DNA of 64,000 nt from CAYMZZ01 sp047600605 (GTDB lineage: Bacteria; Bacteroidota; Bacteroidia; Chitinophagales; Chitinophagaceae), in NCBI GenBank assembly GCA_047600605.1, contig JASGKK010000003.1:62001-126000 (forward strand), in the 5' to 3' direction. Below the pieces are notes generated by a model that worked only from the letters and a program-made list of their open reading frames with translations, did not search any database and was not told the origin of the DNA. The first letter of the stretch is position 1. Every line of letters begins with the position of its first letter. Shown here piece after piece: positions 8,634 to 17,567 of the stretch. The position numbers and the translations under genes were made by a program.

Positions 8634-9608
8634 ATGGCTTCAGACATCACGCCTGCGCAACAGGCATTTATTAATGCCATTCAGCAGAAAGTCAGCACTT
8701 TTCTGGGTACAAAACTGGATGGTAATTTTCAGGTCGTCAATTATCCTGCCGGTTTCAATTATGGCATCACCTATGGTGCCAATGCCTATTGGAACGAGGC
8801 AACACTTCAGGACATTGACACGCTGCTGAGTGTTGGCGACAATGGTCAGCTGCAACTCAATGGCGGTGGCTTCTCGGGTTATTATGCCCGGTTATTGCCT
8901 TCGGTGACCTTCTCCTTTTCATCGGCCGACAACAATACCATGAATCAGCAGGACCAGGCTGCACAGGCACAGATAGCATCTGTGCTTACAGAGTTTACCA
9001 ATGCCGGCGGTGTATTTTCAAGCCCGCTTCCCTTTGGTGGAAAGATCCAGGATGTGTTCAACCAGATGATCGCAGAGTTTGGCAGCTTGTCGTCGATCCC
9101 TTCCTCACTCAATGCGTTGCGGAATGCCATTGCAGCTTATCAGGCAATAGCGGCCGATAGCTACGCCCTGCATAACAAATACTACACGGCCACTGCTTAC
9201 CTCAATGCGGCCATGGCCAATGTAACAGCACCTTCTGCTAAAAACGGAGGCATGCAGGTCGATTCGGCTAACTATTATGTGGGTTACACCCCTAATAAGC
9301 TGCCGACTGCCAACCAGCTCATCGGCAGCCTCAATACACCAGGCAATTCCGTAAGTGTTGACATTGCGATCTCCAATTTCCGGTCATCGGCTTCGGAAAT
9401 GAAGATCAGCGGTGGTGTGGGCTTTTCCATTCCTATTGCCGAGATCATCAGTTTTTCGCTGAATGCCTCTGCCTCTTATGATGTGTCAAAGTATGTGTCT
9501 TCTTCTTCAGCACTTACTATGAACATCAGCTATCCGGGTGTAACCCTTTTCCCATCCATTCCTTCCATTGTATTCGATCAACAACAGCCAGGGCTGGTAT
9601 GCCAATGA
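8634..9608 (+). CDS. Unknown protein, N-terminal part of a frameshifted gene
   Basis: 324 codons, ending at an early TGA after the frame is lost. The protein begins MASDITPAQQAFINAI without a signal peptide, is rich in Ala, Ser, Asn and Gly, and contains helical parts (residues about 100-190) followed by alternating polar/hydrophobic stretches such as SVSVDIAISNF and SFSLNASASYDV. The last sensible residues in this frame are about IPSIV (near nt 9571); the remaining codons are noise. The continuation is in the +1 frame (9568-10020), so the original product was about 460 aa. The alternating segments could be amphipathic strands as in pore formers, but this is speculation. The upstream 71-aa gene is the probable operon partner. 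Confidence 0.7.
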   Translation: MASDITPAQQAFINAIQQKVSTFLGTKLDGNFQVVNYPAGFNYGITYGANAYWNEATLQDIDTLLSVGDNGQLQLNGGGFSGYYARLLPSVTFSFSSADNNTMNQQDQAAQAQIASVLTEFTNAGGVFSSPLPFGGKIQDVFNQMIAEFGSLSSIPSSLNALRNAIAAYQAIAADSYALHNKYYTATAYLNAAMANVTAPSAKNGGMQVDSANYYVGYTPNKLPTANQLIGSLNTPGNSVSVDIAISNFRSSASEMKISGGVGFSIPIAEIISFSLNASASYDVSKYVSSSSALTMNISYPGVTLFPSIPSIVFDQQQPGLVCQ

Positions 9609-10020
9609 CATACTGCAGGAAGTGGTGGCCAATACGGGCAAGGATGTAACCGGGTACAAGCTGCAGGGATCTGAGTATAATATCGGCGATGTGTTTGGTG
9701 TGGGCAAACTGTTCTCCCGCCTCAAAACCTTTGTGATCAGCCAGCAGCCTACAATCAAGCTCACATTTACCGGATCTGATGTAGACGACATCGTCAGCGA
9801 TTTCAAGGTGAATGCATCTGCCAAAGTAGACCTGTTTGGTTTATTTACACTGGGCTCTGCTTCGGGCAGCTACAATGTGCAGAATGTAGATACCAAATCG
9901 CAGGCCGGTGCTGTGATTGTAACTTTTGGTCCCCCTGCTCCCAGTGGTACAATCCCACTGCAACAACAGGTTGCTTACGTTATGGGTGGCGTCCCTTCTT
10001 ACCCGCCCAATAATGTATAA
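9568..10020 (+). CDS. Unknown protein, C-terminal part of the frameshifted gene
   Basis: This frame continues the preceding gene: after one shifted base near 9571-9574 the protein reads on as SINNSQGWYANDIL, and remains open for about 148 residues with the same Ser/Asn/Gly/Val-rich composition and strand-like stretches (IKLTFTGSDVDDIV, KVNASAKVDLFGLF). It ends in a Pro-rich tail (PSYPPNN) and is followed at once by a strong terminator. It is not a separate gene; the apparent ATG at 9568 has no ribosome-site context and lies within the overlap. Either the gene is broken or the sequence carries one extra base. Confidence 0.7.
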   Translation: MYSINNSQGWYANDILQEVVANTGKDVTGYKLQGSEYNIGDVFGVGKLFSRLKTFVISQQPTIKLTFTGSDVDDIVSDFKVNASAKVDLFGLFTLGSASGSYNVQNVDTKSQAGAVIVTFGPPAPSGTIPLQQQVAYVMGGVPSYPPNNV

Positions 10021-10045
10021 CGGGTATCCGTATCGTTAACAGCGC

Positions 10046-10078
10046 AGTCAGTCACCGTAAAAGGTGGCTGACTTTTTT
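10046..10078 (+). terminator. Rho-independent terminator
   Basis: An 11-bp stem, AGTCAGTCACC with GGTGGCTGACT (one G-U pair), a 6-nt loop and six T residues (10073-10078). It lies 26 bp after the stop of the frameshifted gene and 17 bp before the convergent HxpB-like gene. Confidence 0.9.
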
Positions 10079-10094
10079 GTGTACATCACAAAGC

Positions 10095-10727
10095 TTAGCG
10101 GATTTCAATGGTATGTGTTCCGAAGTCGGTGATCCTGTAACTGGCCAGAGGGCTATCGGTTTGGCCTGCATTTGTAAAAGCAAGCACTGTCATGCCTGCA
10201 TTTTTAGCAGCGAGCATACCGGTGTGAGAATCTTCAATGGCAAAACAATGTGCTGGTTTTACATTCAGCTTCTCTGCAGTGGTTGTATATACAGCGGGGT
10301 CGGGTTTTCCTTTTTCTTCAAACTCGGCCGAAGAAACTGCATCAAATAAATGTGCTATGCCCAGCTTATTTAATACAACCGGTATTATCCGTTGCGGTGA
10401 ATTGGTGGCCAGGCCAATTTTAAATCCTTTTTCCCTGTGCCGTTCAATAAAATCCTTCACTCCTTCTATAGCGCAATCTTCTTTTTCGATGAGTTCAATC
10501 ACTCTTGACACAACGCGGTGCTCCACCTGTTGCAATTCTTTGCTTTGCCAGGGATACTTTTCGTACCAGAAAAGTGCTACTTCGGCAGTTGTCATCGTCC
10601 TGGTCTGCTCAGAAAGATCTTCGGTAACCTCTACGCCCAGCGACGAAAATACTTCCTGCTCGGCCTGCTGCCAGAACCGTTCGGAGTCAATGATAACTCC
10701 ATCCATATCAAAAATGATTGCCTGCAT
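10095..10727 (-). CDS. hxpB: HAD-superfamily phosphatase, HxpB-like
   Basis: 210 aa, subfamily IA size. Motif I FDMDGVIIDSE contains the nucleophile and acid/base Asp; the cap helices follow; motif II is ATNS; motif III Lys lies in EEKGKPDP; motif IV is IEDSHTGMLAAKNAG. The close match to the beta-phosphoglucomutase/hexitol phosphatase group, including DSHTG and the DSERFW start of the cap, suggests a sugar phosphate phosphatase like HxpB (YniC). Substrate is inferred; 2-deoxyglucose-6-phosphate or sorbitol-6-phosphate are typical for that group. It runs convergent to the preceding gene. Confidence 0.85.
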   Translation of the reverse strand: MQAIIFDMDGVIIDSERFWQQAEQEVFSSLGVEVTEDLSEQTRTMTTAEVALFWYEKYPWQSKELQQVEHRVVSRVIELIEKEDCAIEGVKDFIERHREKGFKIGLATNSPQRIIPVVLNKLGIAHLFDAVSSAEFEEKGKPDPAVYTTTAEKLNVKPAHCFAIEDSHTGMLAAKNAGMTVLAFTNAGQTDSPLASYRITDFGTHTIEIR

Positions 10728-10793
10728 TTTTACCGCAATGGTTTTATTACCTAAATATACACCCGTAAATAAACCGGCAGAAACCTCCTGTCC

Positions 10794-11465
10794 TCATTTT
10801 CCTCTATATAAACGAAGAGAGATCAGGCATATCCAGATCAGAAAGGCGGCAAAGGTTATTTTCTGAATAACAGGCAAATAAAGAAGCAGCCCTTTGTTGT
10901 AGTAGACATAGTTATTAACGGCTACCAGCACCAGGTTTGCCAAACCATACGCAAACAATCCCCGCCATTTCATAGTGTATAATCCGATCAGTGTGCCGAT
11001 CACAGCCAGGAGGCCGAAAGCCGAAGCGAGATTAGTTACCAGATCGTGATCTGTTGCTGTAAACAGGAAAAAACCGGCAGCCATCGATAAGATTCCGGAG
11101 GCTCCGATTACAAATTTCAACACTTTTCCTGTACTGCTCCTGCCCGCAAACAAGAGCCAGAAGGCGGAAAGTGTACTACTCAATACGATCATTGCGAGCA
11201 GCGCAATTGGCCGCGCGGGGTTAACCTGTCCGTTAATGGCTTTTTCATTCAGCAGGTTACACCAGTAATTATTTATCCAGCTAAAACCAGGCGCATTTGC
11301 ATCAGCCTGTGAGCCGCCAGGGTAAAAATATGCCGCCAACAGGTATAATACTGCAAATAGTATAGTTCCGAAAAGAGGCGTTAACAGCCAGTAGTTATAT
11401 TCTTTCTTTTTTGTCAAGACAGGCTTTTGCGCTTTATGAATAAGCGGCTGCCGGGAGCCGCTCAT
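10794..11465 (-). CDS. Multi-pass membrane protein of unknown function
   Basis: 223 aa with a charged cytoplasmic N-terminus (KKKEYNYW) and about six hydrophobic helices. A conserved-looking loop after helix one contains PGGSQADANAPGFSWINNYWCNLL, which resembles the DUF998-like group of membrane proteins; that likeness is by eye only. It is on the same strand as the DUF6265 and VOC genes upstream and may share their transcript. No catalytic residues are obvious. Confidence 0.72.
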   Translation of the reverse strand: MSGSRQPLIHKAQKPVLTKKKEYNYWLLTPLFGTILFAVLYLLAAYFYPGGSQADANAPGFSWINNYWCNLLNEKAINGQVNPARPIALLAMIVLSSTLSAFWLLFAGRSSTGKVLKFVIGASGILSMAAGFFLFTATDHDLVTNLASAFGLLAVIGTLIGLYTMKWRGLFAYGLANLVLVAVNNYVYYNKGLLLYLPVIQKITFAAFLIWICLISLRLYRGK

Positions 11466-11504
11466 TCATAAATATACAAAAGACATTGACCAGTGCGTAT
11501 ACTG

Positions 11505-11984
11505 CTATTTGACCTTCTTCATGGGAAAGCTCTGCTTTCTCAATTGTCCGTTTTTGGTACCGGATATTTCCGCCAGCAGGGAGTCGGGCGTAATGCGGGT
11601 ATAAGAAATGATCTGCGGAAAATCATGTGCCGGGTTTTCAAATACCAGTGAGTTGTCTGAAATGGGTTTCAGTGCAAAGCGGACCGGCTGGCCATCGTTT
11701 TGATTTTTTACTACTGGTATATAGAAAAGCTGTTCTTTTTCCTGCAGCAGGCGAATGGTTTCAAATACCATAGTGTCTTTATCTTTTATCATATAACTTT
11801 TGCCGGAAAATTCATTTTCATTTAGCTGGGTCCAGGCTTCAAAAAGAGAGCCACGCTGTGTTTTATTTTCCCAGATGCCAATGAGCCAGCCGGCTTTCTT
11901 AATGTCATTTCGGACATGACCGGCCCAGCTGCAGAGTGCCATTATACTTATTATAGCTATGATGAGTGTTGTTGACGTTTTCAT
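11505..11984 (-). CDS. DUF6265-family exported protein
   Basis: 159 aa with an N-terminal signal segment. The mature part shows the DUF6265 pattern: a lipocalin-like beta barrel with GWLIGIWENKT, then FEAWTQLNENEFSGKSYMI, and the motif FENPAHDFPQIISYTR. Family members are small exported proteins of unknown role, common in Bacteroidota. It lies only 4 bp downstream of the VOC gene, so the two are likely co-transcribed with the AraC gene further upstream. Confidence 0.85.
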   Translation of the reverse strand: MKTSTTLIIAIISIMALCSWAGHVRNDIKKAGWLIGIWENKTQRGSLFEAWTQLNENEFSGKSYMIKDKDTMVFETIRLLQEKEQLFYIPVVKNQNDGQPVRFALKPISDNSLVFENPAHDFPQIISYTRITPDSLLAEISGTKNGQLRKQSFPMKKVK

Positions 11985-11988
11985 GGTA

Positions 11989-12357
11989 TTAATGCATGGA
12001 GTGAACGGCCATTTTGTTTCCTTCTGTATCTATAAACATACCAAAATATCCCATTTCGGGGCTGATCTGCGTCTTCGGAACGATGACTTTACCTCCTGCT
12101 GCTGCGGCTTTTTCCAGGACAGCTTGCAGATCATCACCTCCATTGAGGTAGGCCAGTACTCCATCCGAAGAAGGGGTATAATCAGCTCCCTGCACGATAG
12201 CTCCTGATACATTTTTGCCGTCTGAAGGGAAAAAACCCATCCAGGTACCAAATAGCTCCGTTTCCTGAATAGTTGTGCCCAGAATAGTCTGGTAAAATGC
12301 CACGGCTCTTTTAAAATCGGTTGCTGGTATCTCAAACCAGTTGATCAGATTGTTCAT
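11989..12357 (-). CDS. VOC-superfamily (glyoxalase/bleomycin-resistance fold) protein
   Basis: 122 aa, one complete VOC module pair. It begins NLINWFEIPATDFKRAVAFYQTIL and has the second-half pattern GGKVIVPKTQISPEMGYFGMFIDTEGNKMAVHS. This is the single-domain type often called a glyoxalase-like or PhnB-like protein. Metal ligands are not clear, so enzyme activity is uncertain. It lies between an AraC regulator (upstream) and the DUF6265 gene (4 bp downstream), which suggests one inducible operon. Confidence 0.88.
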   Translation of the reverse strand: MNNLINWFEIPATDFKRAVAFYQTILGTTIQETELFGTWMGFFPSDGKNVSGAIVQGADYTPSSDGVLAYLNGGDDLQAVLEKAAAAGGKVIVPKTQISPEMGYFGMFIDTEGNKMAVHSMH

Positions 12358-12421
12358 TTTTTATGCTTTCGCACAAAATAACTATGCAGCCGAGGCATAA
12401 AATTGTAAAAATGCGACAGGG

Positions 12422-13237
12422 CTAGTCGGTGCCACAAAAAAGCGAGGAAAACTGCAGGTGGTCGCTATAAAACTCCCGGGGAGTCTGACCGGTAAACTCT
12501 TTGAAGTCTTTGATAAAATGAGCCTGATCATAATAATTGCCTTCATATGCCAGGGCAGTGAGGCTGGTAAACTGGTTGTTAAGCAGCAATTTGAGGGTAG
12601 CCTGCAACCGTATGATCCGTGACAGTTGTTTGGGACTGAGGCCAACAGCATCTGCAAAATTGCGTTCCAACTGACGACGGTTCACCTTCAGCTGGGCCGA
12701 GAGTTCATTTACTGAAAGCTGACCATTGGCTGTCAGGATAGTATCAATGGTGGATTTAATAATGTTATCTACTGTTTCAGCCTCCTGCAATTTTCCCAGC
12801 AAAAAAGCTTCGACTATTTCGATTTTTGATTCGGTTGCAACGGTCGTCAATACCTTTTTTTCCAATTCAACTCCTTTGGCTCCGTACAGTTGTTCAAGTG
12901 AAATGGCTTTGTTATCCATTTCCCTGATCGGCATCGCTGCAAAAGGCAAAAAGCCATCGGGATGGAATCGAACGGAAAAAATTGCGGAGTGCCCGGTAGG
13001 TTCTATTTCCAACGCATCGGTGATCTGACCAAAGACAAAACAGCGGGGCTGGATGATAAATTCTTCTGCAGTCCGATATTGCTTATACAGGTCGCCATAG
13101 TGAAAGATCATTTCCATACAACCGTCGGGGACTATTCGTTGCCGCACAGGCATTTGCTCTGCCGGGCTTTCCAGTATCCAGTAACATTTTACAAATGAGG
13201 CCAATTCGGCCGCGGGAGAATAGGTTTGATAAATCAT
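12422..13237 (-). CDS. AraC-family regulator with N-terminal DUF6597-like domain
   Basis: 271 aa. The N-terminal 120 residues (YQTYSPAAELASFVKCYWILES, then VPDGCMEMIFHYGD and SAIFSVRFHPDGF) match the DUF6597 sensing domain found in many Bacteroidota AraC proteins. The C-terminal HTH pair is at about residues 165-260, ending GQTPREFYSDH. It is divergent from the DNA glycosylase gene (105 bp apart) and upstream of the VOC and DUF6265 genes, its likeliest targets. Confidence 0.92.
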   Translation of the reverse strand: MIYQTYSPAAELASFVKCYWILESPAEQMPVRQRIVPDGCMEMIFHYGDLYKQYRTAEEFIIQPRCFVFGQITDALEIEPTGHSAIFSVRFHPDGFLPFAAMPIREMDNKAISLEQLYGAKGVELEKKVLTTVATESKIEIVEAFLLGKLQEAETVDNIIKSTIDTILTANGQLSVNELSAQLKVNRRQLERNFADAVGLSPKQLSRIIRLQATLKLLLNNQFTSLTALAYEGNYYDQAHFIKDFKEFTGQTPREFYSDHLQFSSLFCGTD

Positions 13238-13341
13238 TAGAACCGATACTTATGCCATTACCATTAAGGTATATCTAAAGATACAACGGTTAATACTCTT
13301 AAAGGTGATAACTTTGGTAATCGATTGTACCTGCTCCTGAT

Positions 13342-13971
13342 ATGACCCTGCAGCTTACCAATGAAAATTTTTACCCATTATGCGACGGCCTGGCCGCCCG
13401 TGACAAAGAATTGTCTCAGATAATCCGGGAGCATGGCTATCCGCCCCTGTGGAGCCGGCCCAATACATTCGAATCGCTGGTGCATATTATCCTTGAGCAA
13501 CAGGTATCCCTGGCTTCTGCACTGGCAGCCTTAAATAAGCTGAAAGAACGCTTGCAGGAAGTAACTCCTGAAAACTTCCTTTTGCTGACAGATGAAGAAC
13601 TGAGGAGTTGTTATTTCAGCCGGCAAAAAACGATTTATGTCCGTGGGCTCGCAAAAGCGTTGGCCGAAGGACACCTTGATCTTCAGGAGCTGACTTCTTT
13701 GGATGATTCTGCCGTAAGAAGCAGGCTGGTTGCACTCAAAGGTATTGGCAACTGGACGGTGGATATCTACCTGATATTTGTGTTGCAGCGAACCAACATC
13801 TTCCCCATGGGTGATCTGGCAGCCATCAACGCCCTGAAACGTATTAAAAAATTGCCCAAAGACACCTCACCCGAAAAGCTTATCGCCATTACCAGCAAGT
13901 GGCATCCTCATAAATCGGCCGCCACCATGCTGCTTTGGCATCATTATTTATCATCATCCAGAAAAAAATGA
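13342..13971 (+). CDS. DNA-3-methyladenine glycosylase II-like protein (HhH-GPD)
   Basis: 209 aa. The helix-hairpin-helix is LKGIGNWTVDIYL and the catalytic Asp lies in FPMGDLAAI, both as in AlkA. The N-terminal AlkA beta domain is missing, as in many compact bacterial 3-methyladenine glycosylases. The enzyme would excise alkylated purines in base excision repair in the cytosol. The stop overlaps the start of the DUF488 gene (ATGA at 13968-13971), so the two are co-translated. Confidence 0.92.
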   Translation: MTLQLTNENFYPLCDGLAARDKELSQIIREHGYPPLWSRPNTFESLVHIILEQQVSLASALAALNKLKERLQEVTPENFLLLTDEELRSCYFSRQKTIYVRGLAKALAEGHLDLQELTSLDDSAVRSRLVALKGIGNWTVDIYLIFVLQRTNIFPMGDLAAINALKRIKKLPKDTSPEKLIAITSKWHPHKSAATMLLWHHYLSSSRKK

Positions 13972-14327
13972 GTCAGTATTCTATCCAAATCAAAAGGATC
14001 TACGAGCCTCACAGCAAGGCTGATGGTTTTTGTATCCTGGTCGATCGTCTGTGGCCACGTGGTATCCGCAAAGAAGACGAAAGAATAAATCTGTGGCTGA
14101 AAGAAGTTGCACCCACTACCGAGTTAAGAAAATGGTTTAACCATGAACCGGAGAAGTGGCCGGGATTTATAAAAAAATACCAGGCTGAGCTGAAAGACTC
14201 TCCTGCACTGGAGGAGTTAATTGCCCTCATAAAGAAACACAAAAAAGTCACACTGTTATATGGGGCCAAAGACGAGATCCACAACCAGGCAGTGGCGCTG
14301 GAGCATATCCTTCATTCGCTTATATAA
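13968..14327 (+). CDS. DUF488 family (YeaO-like) protein
   Basis: 119 aa from the ATG that overlaps the glycosylase stop; an upstream ATG would extend into that gene. The pattern IKRIYEPHSKADGFCILVDRLWPRGI, the WFNHEP box and LLYGAKDEIHNQAVAL are typical of the short DUF488/YeaO group, which is of unknown function. Coupling with an alkylation-repair glycosylase hints at a role under DNA or chemical stress. The 3' end overlaps the convergent response regulator by 8 bp. Confidence 0.9.
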   Translation: MSQYSIQIKRIYEPHSKADGFCILVDRLWPRGIRKEDERINLWLKEVAPTTELRKWFNHEPEKWPGFIKKYQAELKDSPALEELIALIKKHKKVTLLYGAKDEIHNQAVALEHILHSLI

Positions 14328-14943
14328 GATTATTCTTTGCCGCCATTTTTATCAGAGAGGCCGTATTGTTTACGCCAAACTTGGTAAGGAGGTTTTTGCG
14401 ATGACTATCGACCGTATGAAGGCTGATGAAAAGCTTTTCGGCTATTTGCGGATTGGTTAGCCCGTCTGAGATGAGTTGCAATACCTCGGCTTCCCTGCGG
14501 CTCAGCACAGGTGCATTTGTTATGTCCTGTATATCTATACCCGCCATGCTTATGTCGAGGTTCATATAGAGTTTCCCTTCGTGCACAGAAAGCAATGCTT
14601 CTTCTATTTCCTCACGGGAGGCGCTTTTAATCAGGTAGCCGGAAGCGCCATTCTTTATCATCTGCGAAATGTAACTACGCTCCCTGAAGGTGCTCATAGC
14701 TACTACTTTCACTGTGGGAAATTCCTTTTTGATCTTTTCAGTCAGTTCAATACCGCTTACCTCGGGCATATTAATATCGGTAAGCACAATCTGTGGCGGA
14801 TCCTGCTTTACCTTCTCCAGGGCCTCAAATGCATCTGCAGCCACTCCGGTCAGCTCCACAAAACTGATCTGTGACAACATCGAGCGCATACCTTCCAGTA
14901 CCATGGGATGATCGTCGACTACAAGAACCTTTATTTTATACAT
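14320..14943 (-). CDS. NarL/LuxR-type response regulator
   Basis: 207 aa from MYKIKVLVVDDHP; the longer frame upstream lies within the kinase gene. Receiver domain: acidic pair DD, phospho-acceptor Asp in IVLTDINMPEVSG, conserved Thr/Ser in VVAMST and Lys in LIKSAS. The C-terminal LuxR helix-turn-helix is LSRREAEVLQLISDGLTNPQIAEKL. The start overlaps the kinase stop by 8 bp, so the pair is a coupled two-component system. Targets unknown. Confidence 0.95.
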   Translation of the reverse strand: MYKIKVLVVDDHPMVLEGMRSMLSQISFVELTGVAADAFEALEKVKQDPPQIVLTDINMPEVSGIELTEKIKKEFPTVKVVAMSTFRERSYISQMIKNGASGYLIKSASREEIEEALLSVHEGKLYMNLDISMAGIDIQDITNAPVLSRREAEVLQLISDGLTNPQIAEKLFISLHTVDSHRKNLLTKFGVNNTASLIKMAAKNNLI

Positions 14944-16915
14944 CGTTTTCGATTGTGCATTCAATATGAACAGAGGTACCCTTGCCGGGTGCAGACTGAA
15001 TATCCATCTGGCCCCGAAGGTAATGTACCCTCGATTGAATATTTCTGAGTCCGGCAGTCTGCAGTGTATCCAGTTGGTCTTTATCAAAGCCCCTGCCATT
15101 ATCTTCCACGGTAATGGTAAGACGGTTATCCTGTCGCATCACCTGCGCCAGGATCGTGGTAGCGCCGGCATGTTTCACAGCATTGTTGAGCAGCTCCTGT
15201 ACGATACGGTACACCACTACTTCTGACGAAGGGCTCATACGCTGATCCAGTCCATACAACTGGCAGTTGATCACAAATTGCTGTGATTCGGAAAGGCCAT
15301 CACAATAATCCTGCAATGCCTGCGAGAGGCCCAGGTTTATCAGTGCCTCCGGCATCATATTATGTGCTACACGCCGCATCTCCCTGATCGATTCATCCAG
15401 CTTATTGAGTGCATTATTGAATACCCGTGCATGATCTTCGGTCATCAACAGGTTTCCTTTCATTGCGCCCAGTTGCAGCTTAACCCCGCTCAGCAGCCCA
15501 CCCAATCCGTCATGCAGATCTCTCGCCAGTCTGCTTCGCTCATCTTCCTGGCCTTTCAGCAAGGCCTGTGTCGCCAACAACTGCTTCTCCTTTTCCAGCT
15601 CGCTGATACGTTGTTGCTGCAATTTTTGTTTATTGCGGTAATTGCGATAGGAAAGCAGTGAAATGGTCAGTAATGCAACCGCGCTTCCAATCAAAATATA
15701 ATTGAGTGTATTCTTTTGCTTTATAGATGCCTGCTGCAAATTGATGCGGGCTTCTTTTTTTGCTGTCTCATATTCTACCTCCAGCCTGCTGGCATATTGT
15801 TTATTCTGCTCACTCGATGCCGAGTCTGCTATTTCCTTATACTCCTTATAATACTTCAACGCCTTCTTATAATCGCCCCAGTCTTCATAAAGCCGGCTCT
15901 GGTAGTCAAGTAAAATTTCGAGATGCACTTTACCGGTCGTTTGTGCTATTTCCTTTTCCATCGCCAGCAGTAACTCCTCGGCCTGTTTGTATTTTTTCTG
16001 CAGGGTCAGTACCCTTGCCAGCTGCAGGTTGGCCTGTATTCTTCCGAAAATGTTTTTGTTCTTTTCGGCCAGTTCAGCAGTTTTCCGGAAATGCTCATTT
16101 GAACGATCCAGCTCAGACAGGTTCATATAGATGAGGCCCGCAATCAGGTGATAGCTGGTAAGCGATGCTTCGTTGTCGGTGGGTGAGTAGTATTTTCCGG
16201 AAGAATCGATATAGGCTTCTGCTTCCGCATATCTGTTTTGCATTGTAAGTGCGAGGGCAATGGCGAAATAGGCGCGGAAGTAGGCGGTTTTATCATTCAA
16301 TTTCCGGGCTATCGTCATCGCTTTACGGGCATACTCTTCCTCCTTTACAAACTCATACATTTCCTTGTAAAGAGAAGAAATGTCAATAAGTTGATTCAAT
16401 TCCATGGCTGGCTTATCCAGTTTGTTGTAAAGGCGAACGGCGTTCATCGCATATTCGATGGCTGTTTTATACCGGCCTTCAAACCGCTCGATCGAAGAGT
16501 TTGCACCATATACCTTTGCTTTCAGTAACTCGCTGTTGGGATGATCTGCATTATCAAGAAACCGAAGGGCAGAATCAAGGCTCTTTCCGGCACTTCTGTA
16601 ATTACCTCCTGCTTTATACAGATAGGATTGGTTTTGAAAAACAAGTGCAGTGATGTAGTCAAATTTTTTGCTGACAGAAAGCCTTAATGCATCATTGTAG
16701 TACCTGGCAGCCCGGGCAGTATCTACTGTCTCGTATTGTATAGCCAGGCGCATCATCGTCAAGGCGCGCGATGTGTCGGGCAGGCTTTGTTTTGTCAGCT
16801 CCCTGCTCAGGCTATCGATCGGGTTTTGCTGAGCCCGCAAGGCCATAGTTGTACAAAAAGCTGCAACAAACAGGCTTATCCATCTCATACAGTAAAATAA
16901 GCCTATCCGCTTCAT
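14936..16915 (-). CDS. Sensor histidine kinase with periplasmic TPR region (HisKA_3 type)
   Basis: 659 aa from MKRIGLFYCMRW, chosen because it gives a normal signal peptide ending in LRAQQ. The periplasmic part (residues about 30-400) is a series of TPR-like helical repeats. One membrane helix (TLNYILIGSAVALLTISLLSY) is followed by a coiled coil and the HisKA_3 box LARDLHDGLGG with the phospho-acceptor His, then the ATPase domain (VQELLNNAVKHAG N-box; DNGRGFD G-box). This is the NarX/DesK-like class that pairs with NarL-type regulators, exactly the following gene. The stimulus is unknown. Confidence 0.95.
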   Translation of the reverse strand: MKRIGLFYCMRWISLFVAAFCTTMALRAQQNPIDSLSRELTKQSLPDTSRALTMMRLAIQYETVDTARAARYYNDALRLSVSKKFDYITALVFQNQSYLYKAGGNYRSAGKSLDSALRFLDNADHPNSELLKAKVYGANSSIERFEGRYKTAIEYAMNAVRLYNKLDKPAMELNQLIDISSLYKEMYEFVKEEEYARKAMTIARKLNDKTAYFRAYFAIALALTMQNRYAEAEAYIDSSGKYYSPTDNEASLTSYHLIAGLIYMNLSELDRSNEHFRKTAELAEKNKNIFGRIQANLQLARVLTLQKKYKQAEELLLAMEKEIAQTTGKVHLEILLDYQSRLYEDWGDYKKALKYYKEYKEIADSASSEQNKQYASRLEVEYETAKKEARINLQQASIKQKNTLNYILIGSAVALLTISLLSYRNYRNKQKLQQQRISELEKEKQLLATQALLKGQEDERSRLARDLHDGLGGLLSGVKLQLGAMKGNLLMTEDHARVFNNALNKLDESIREMRRVAHNMMPEALINLGLSQALQDYCDGLSESQQFVINCQLYGLDQRMSPSSEVVVYRIVQELLNNAVKHAGATTILAQVMRQDNRLTITVEDNGRGFDKDQLDTLQTAGLRNIQSRVHYLRGQMDIQSAPGKGTSVHIECTIENDV

Positions 16916-17021
16916 TTTACAAACAAAGAAGAACCGACCCCTCACAATATCCCCTGTTCGGGGGAGCATAGCTCCTCCGGTATGGGGGAGGAAGAAAAGT
17001 AAGCTTACCGATACAGACCGA

Positions 17022-17567
17022 TTACTCGAGAGTAGTCACTCCCGCTATCTGTACCGGATTTTCCTGGTGCAGATCAAATACAACGATCTCATTGACGCCC
17101 TTCTTCAGCCAGGAAGCAGGACAGTACAACCGGTACTGTGGCCCCAGGCTCCAGTACCGGCCCAGGTTATGCCCGTTGACGTATACAACACCTTTGCTGT
17201 ATCCGCTCAGGTCAAAATAGGTGTCGCCGGTTTCGGTCAGTGTAAAACTGCCTTTGAAGAACCGGCCATTGTTATTAGCTGCTTCCGGATGTGCTGCCGG
17301 TCGCAGTGTTTTGATCATTTTTTCGTCGAGCGGGAGCTTGTACATTTCCCAGTTCATCAGCGTCATGCCGTTGAGGGTCACCCGGTCAGTGATGCCTTTG
17401 CGGTCGATCATAAACTGGGCAAAGTTGATATGTCCCATACCTTCGACGAGTATATCCAGCACCGGATCTTTTACATCCGTTTTAGGCAGGTTGACTTCCC
17501 ATTTGCCACCATCACGGTAAACGGTATTCGATAAATTTTCCATCCAGGAATACCAGCGCATAGTCAT
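17022..17567 (-). CDS. Beta-galactosidase (GH35), C-terminal part after a frameshift
   Basis: This frame continues the GH35 gene upstream. After a one-base shift near 17525-17527 the protein reads VYRDGGKWEVNLP and goes on with the jelly-roll domains normal for GH35 (NFAQFMIDRKGI, then FDLSGYSKGVVYVNGHNLGRYW, YCPASWLKKGVNEIVVFDL). The VNGHNLGRYW box is a hallmark of the family's C-terminus. The apparent start MTMRW is inside the overlap and is not a true start. Confidence 0.85.
   Translation of the reverse strand: MTMRWYSWMENLSNTVYRDGGKWEVNLPKTDVKDPVLDILVEGMGHINFAQFMIDRKGITDRVTLNGMTLMNWEMYKLPLDEKMIKTLRPAAHPEAANNNGRFFKGSFTLTETGDTYFDLSGYSKGVVYVNGHNLGRYWSLGPQYRLYCPASWLKKGVNEIVVFDLHQENPVQIAGVTTLE

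Noticed and set aside
10237..10866. 209-codon plus-strand frame opposite the HAD phosphatase
   Set aside because: Antisense shadow of a gene with complete HAD motifs.
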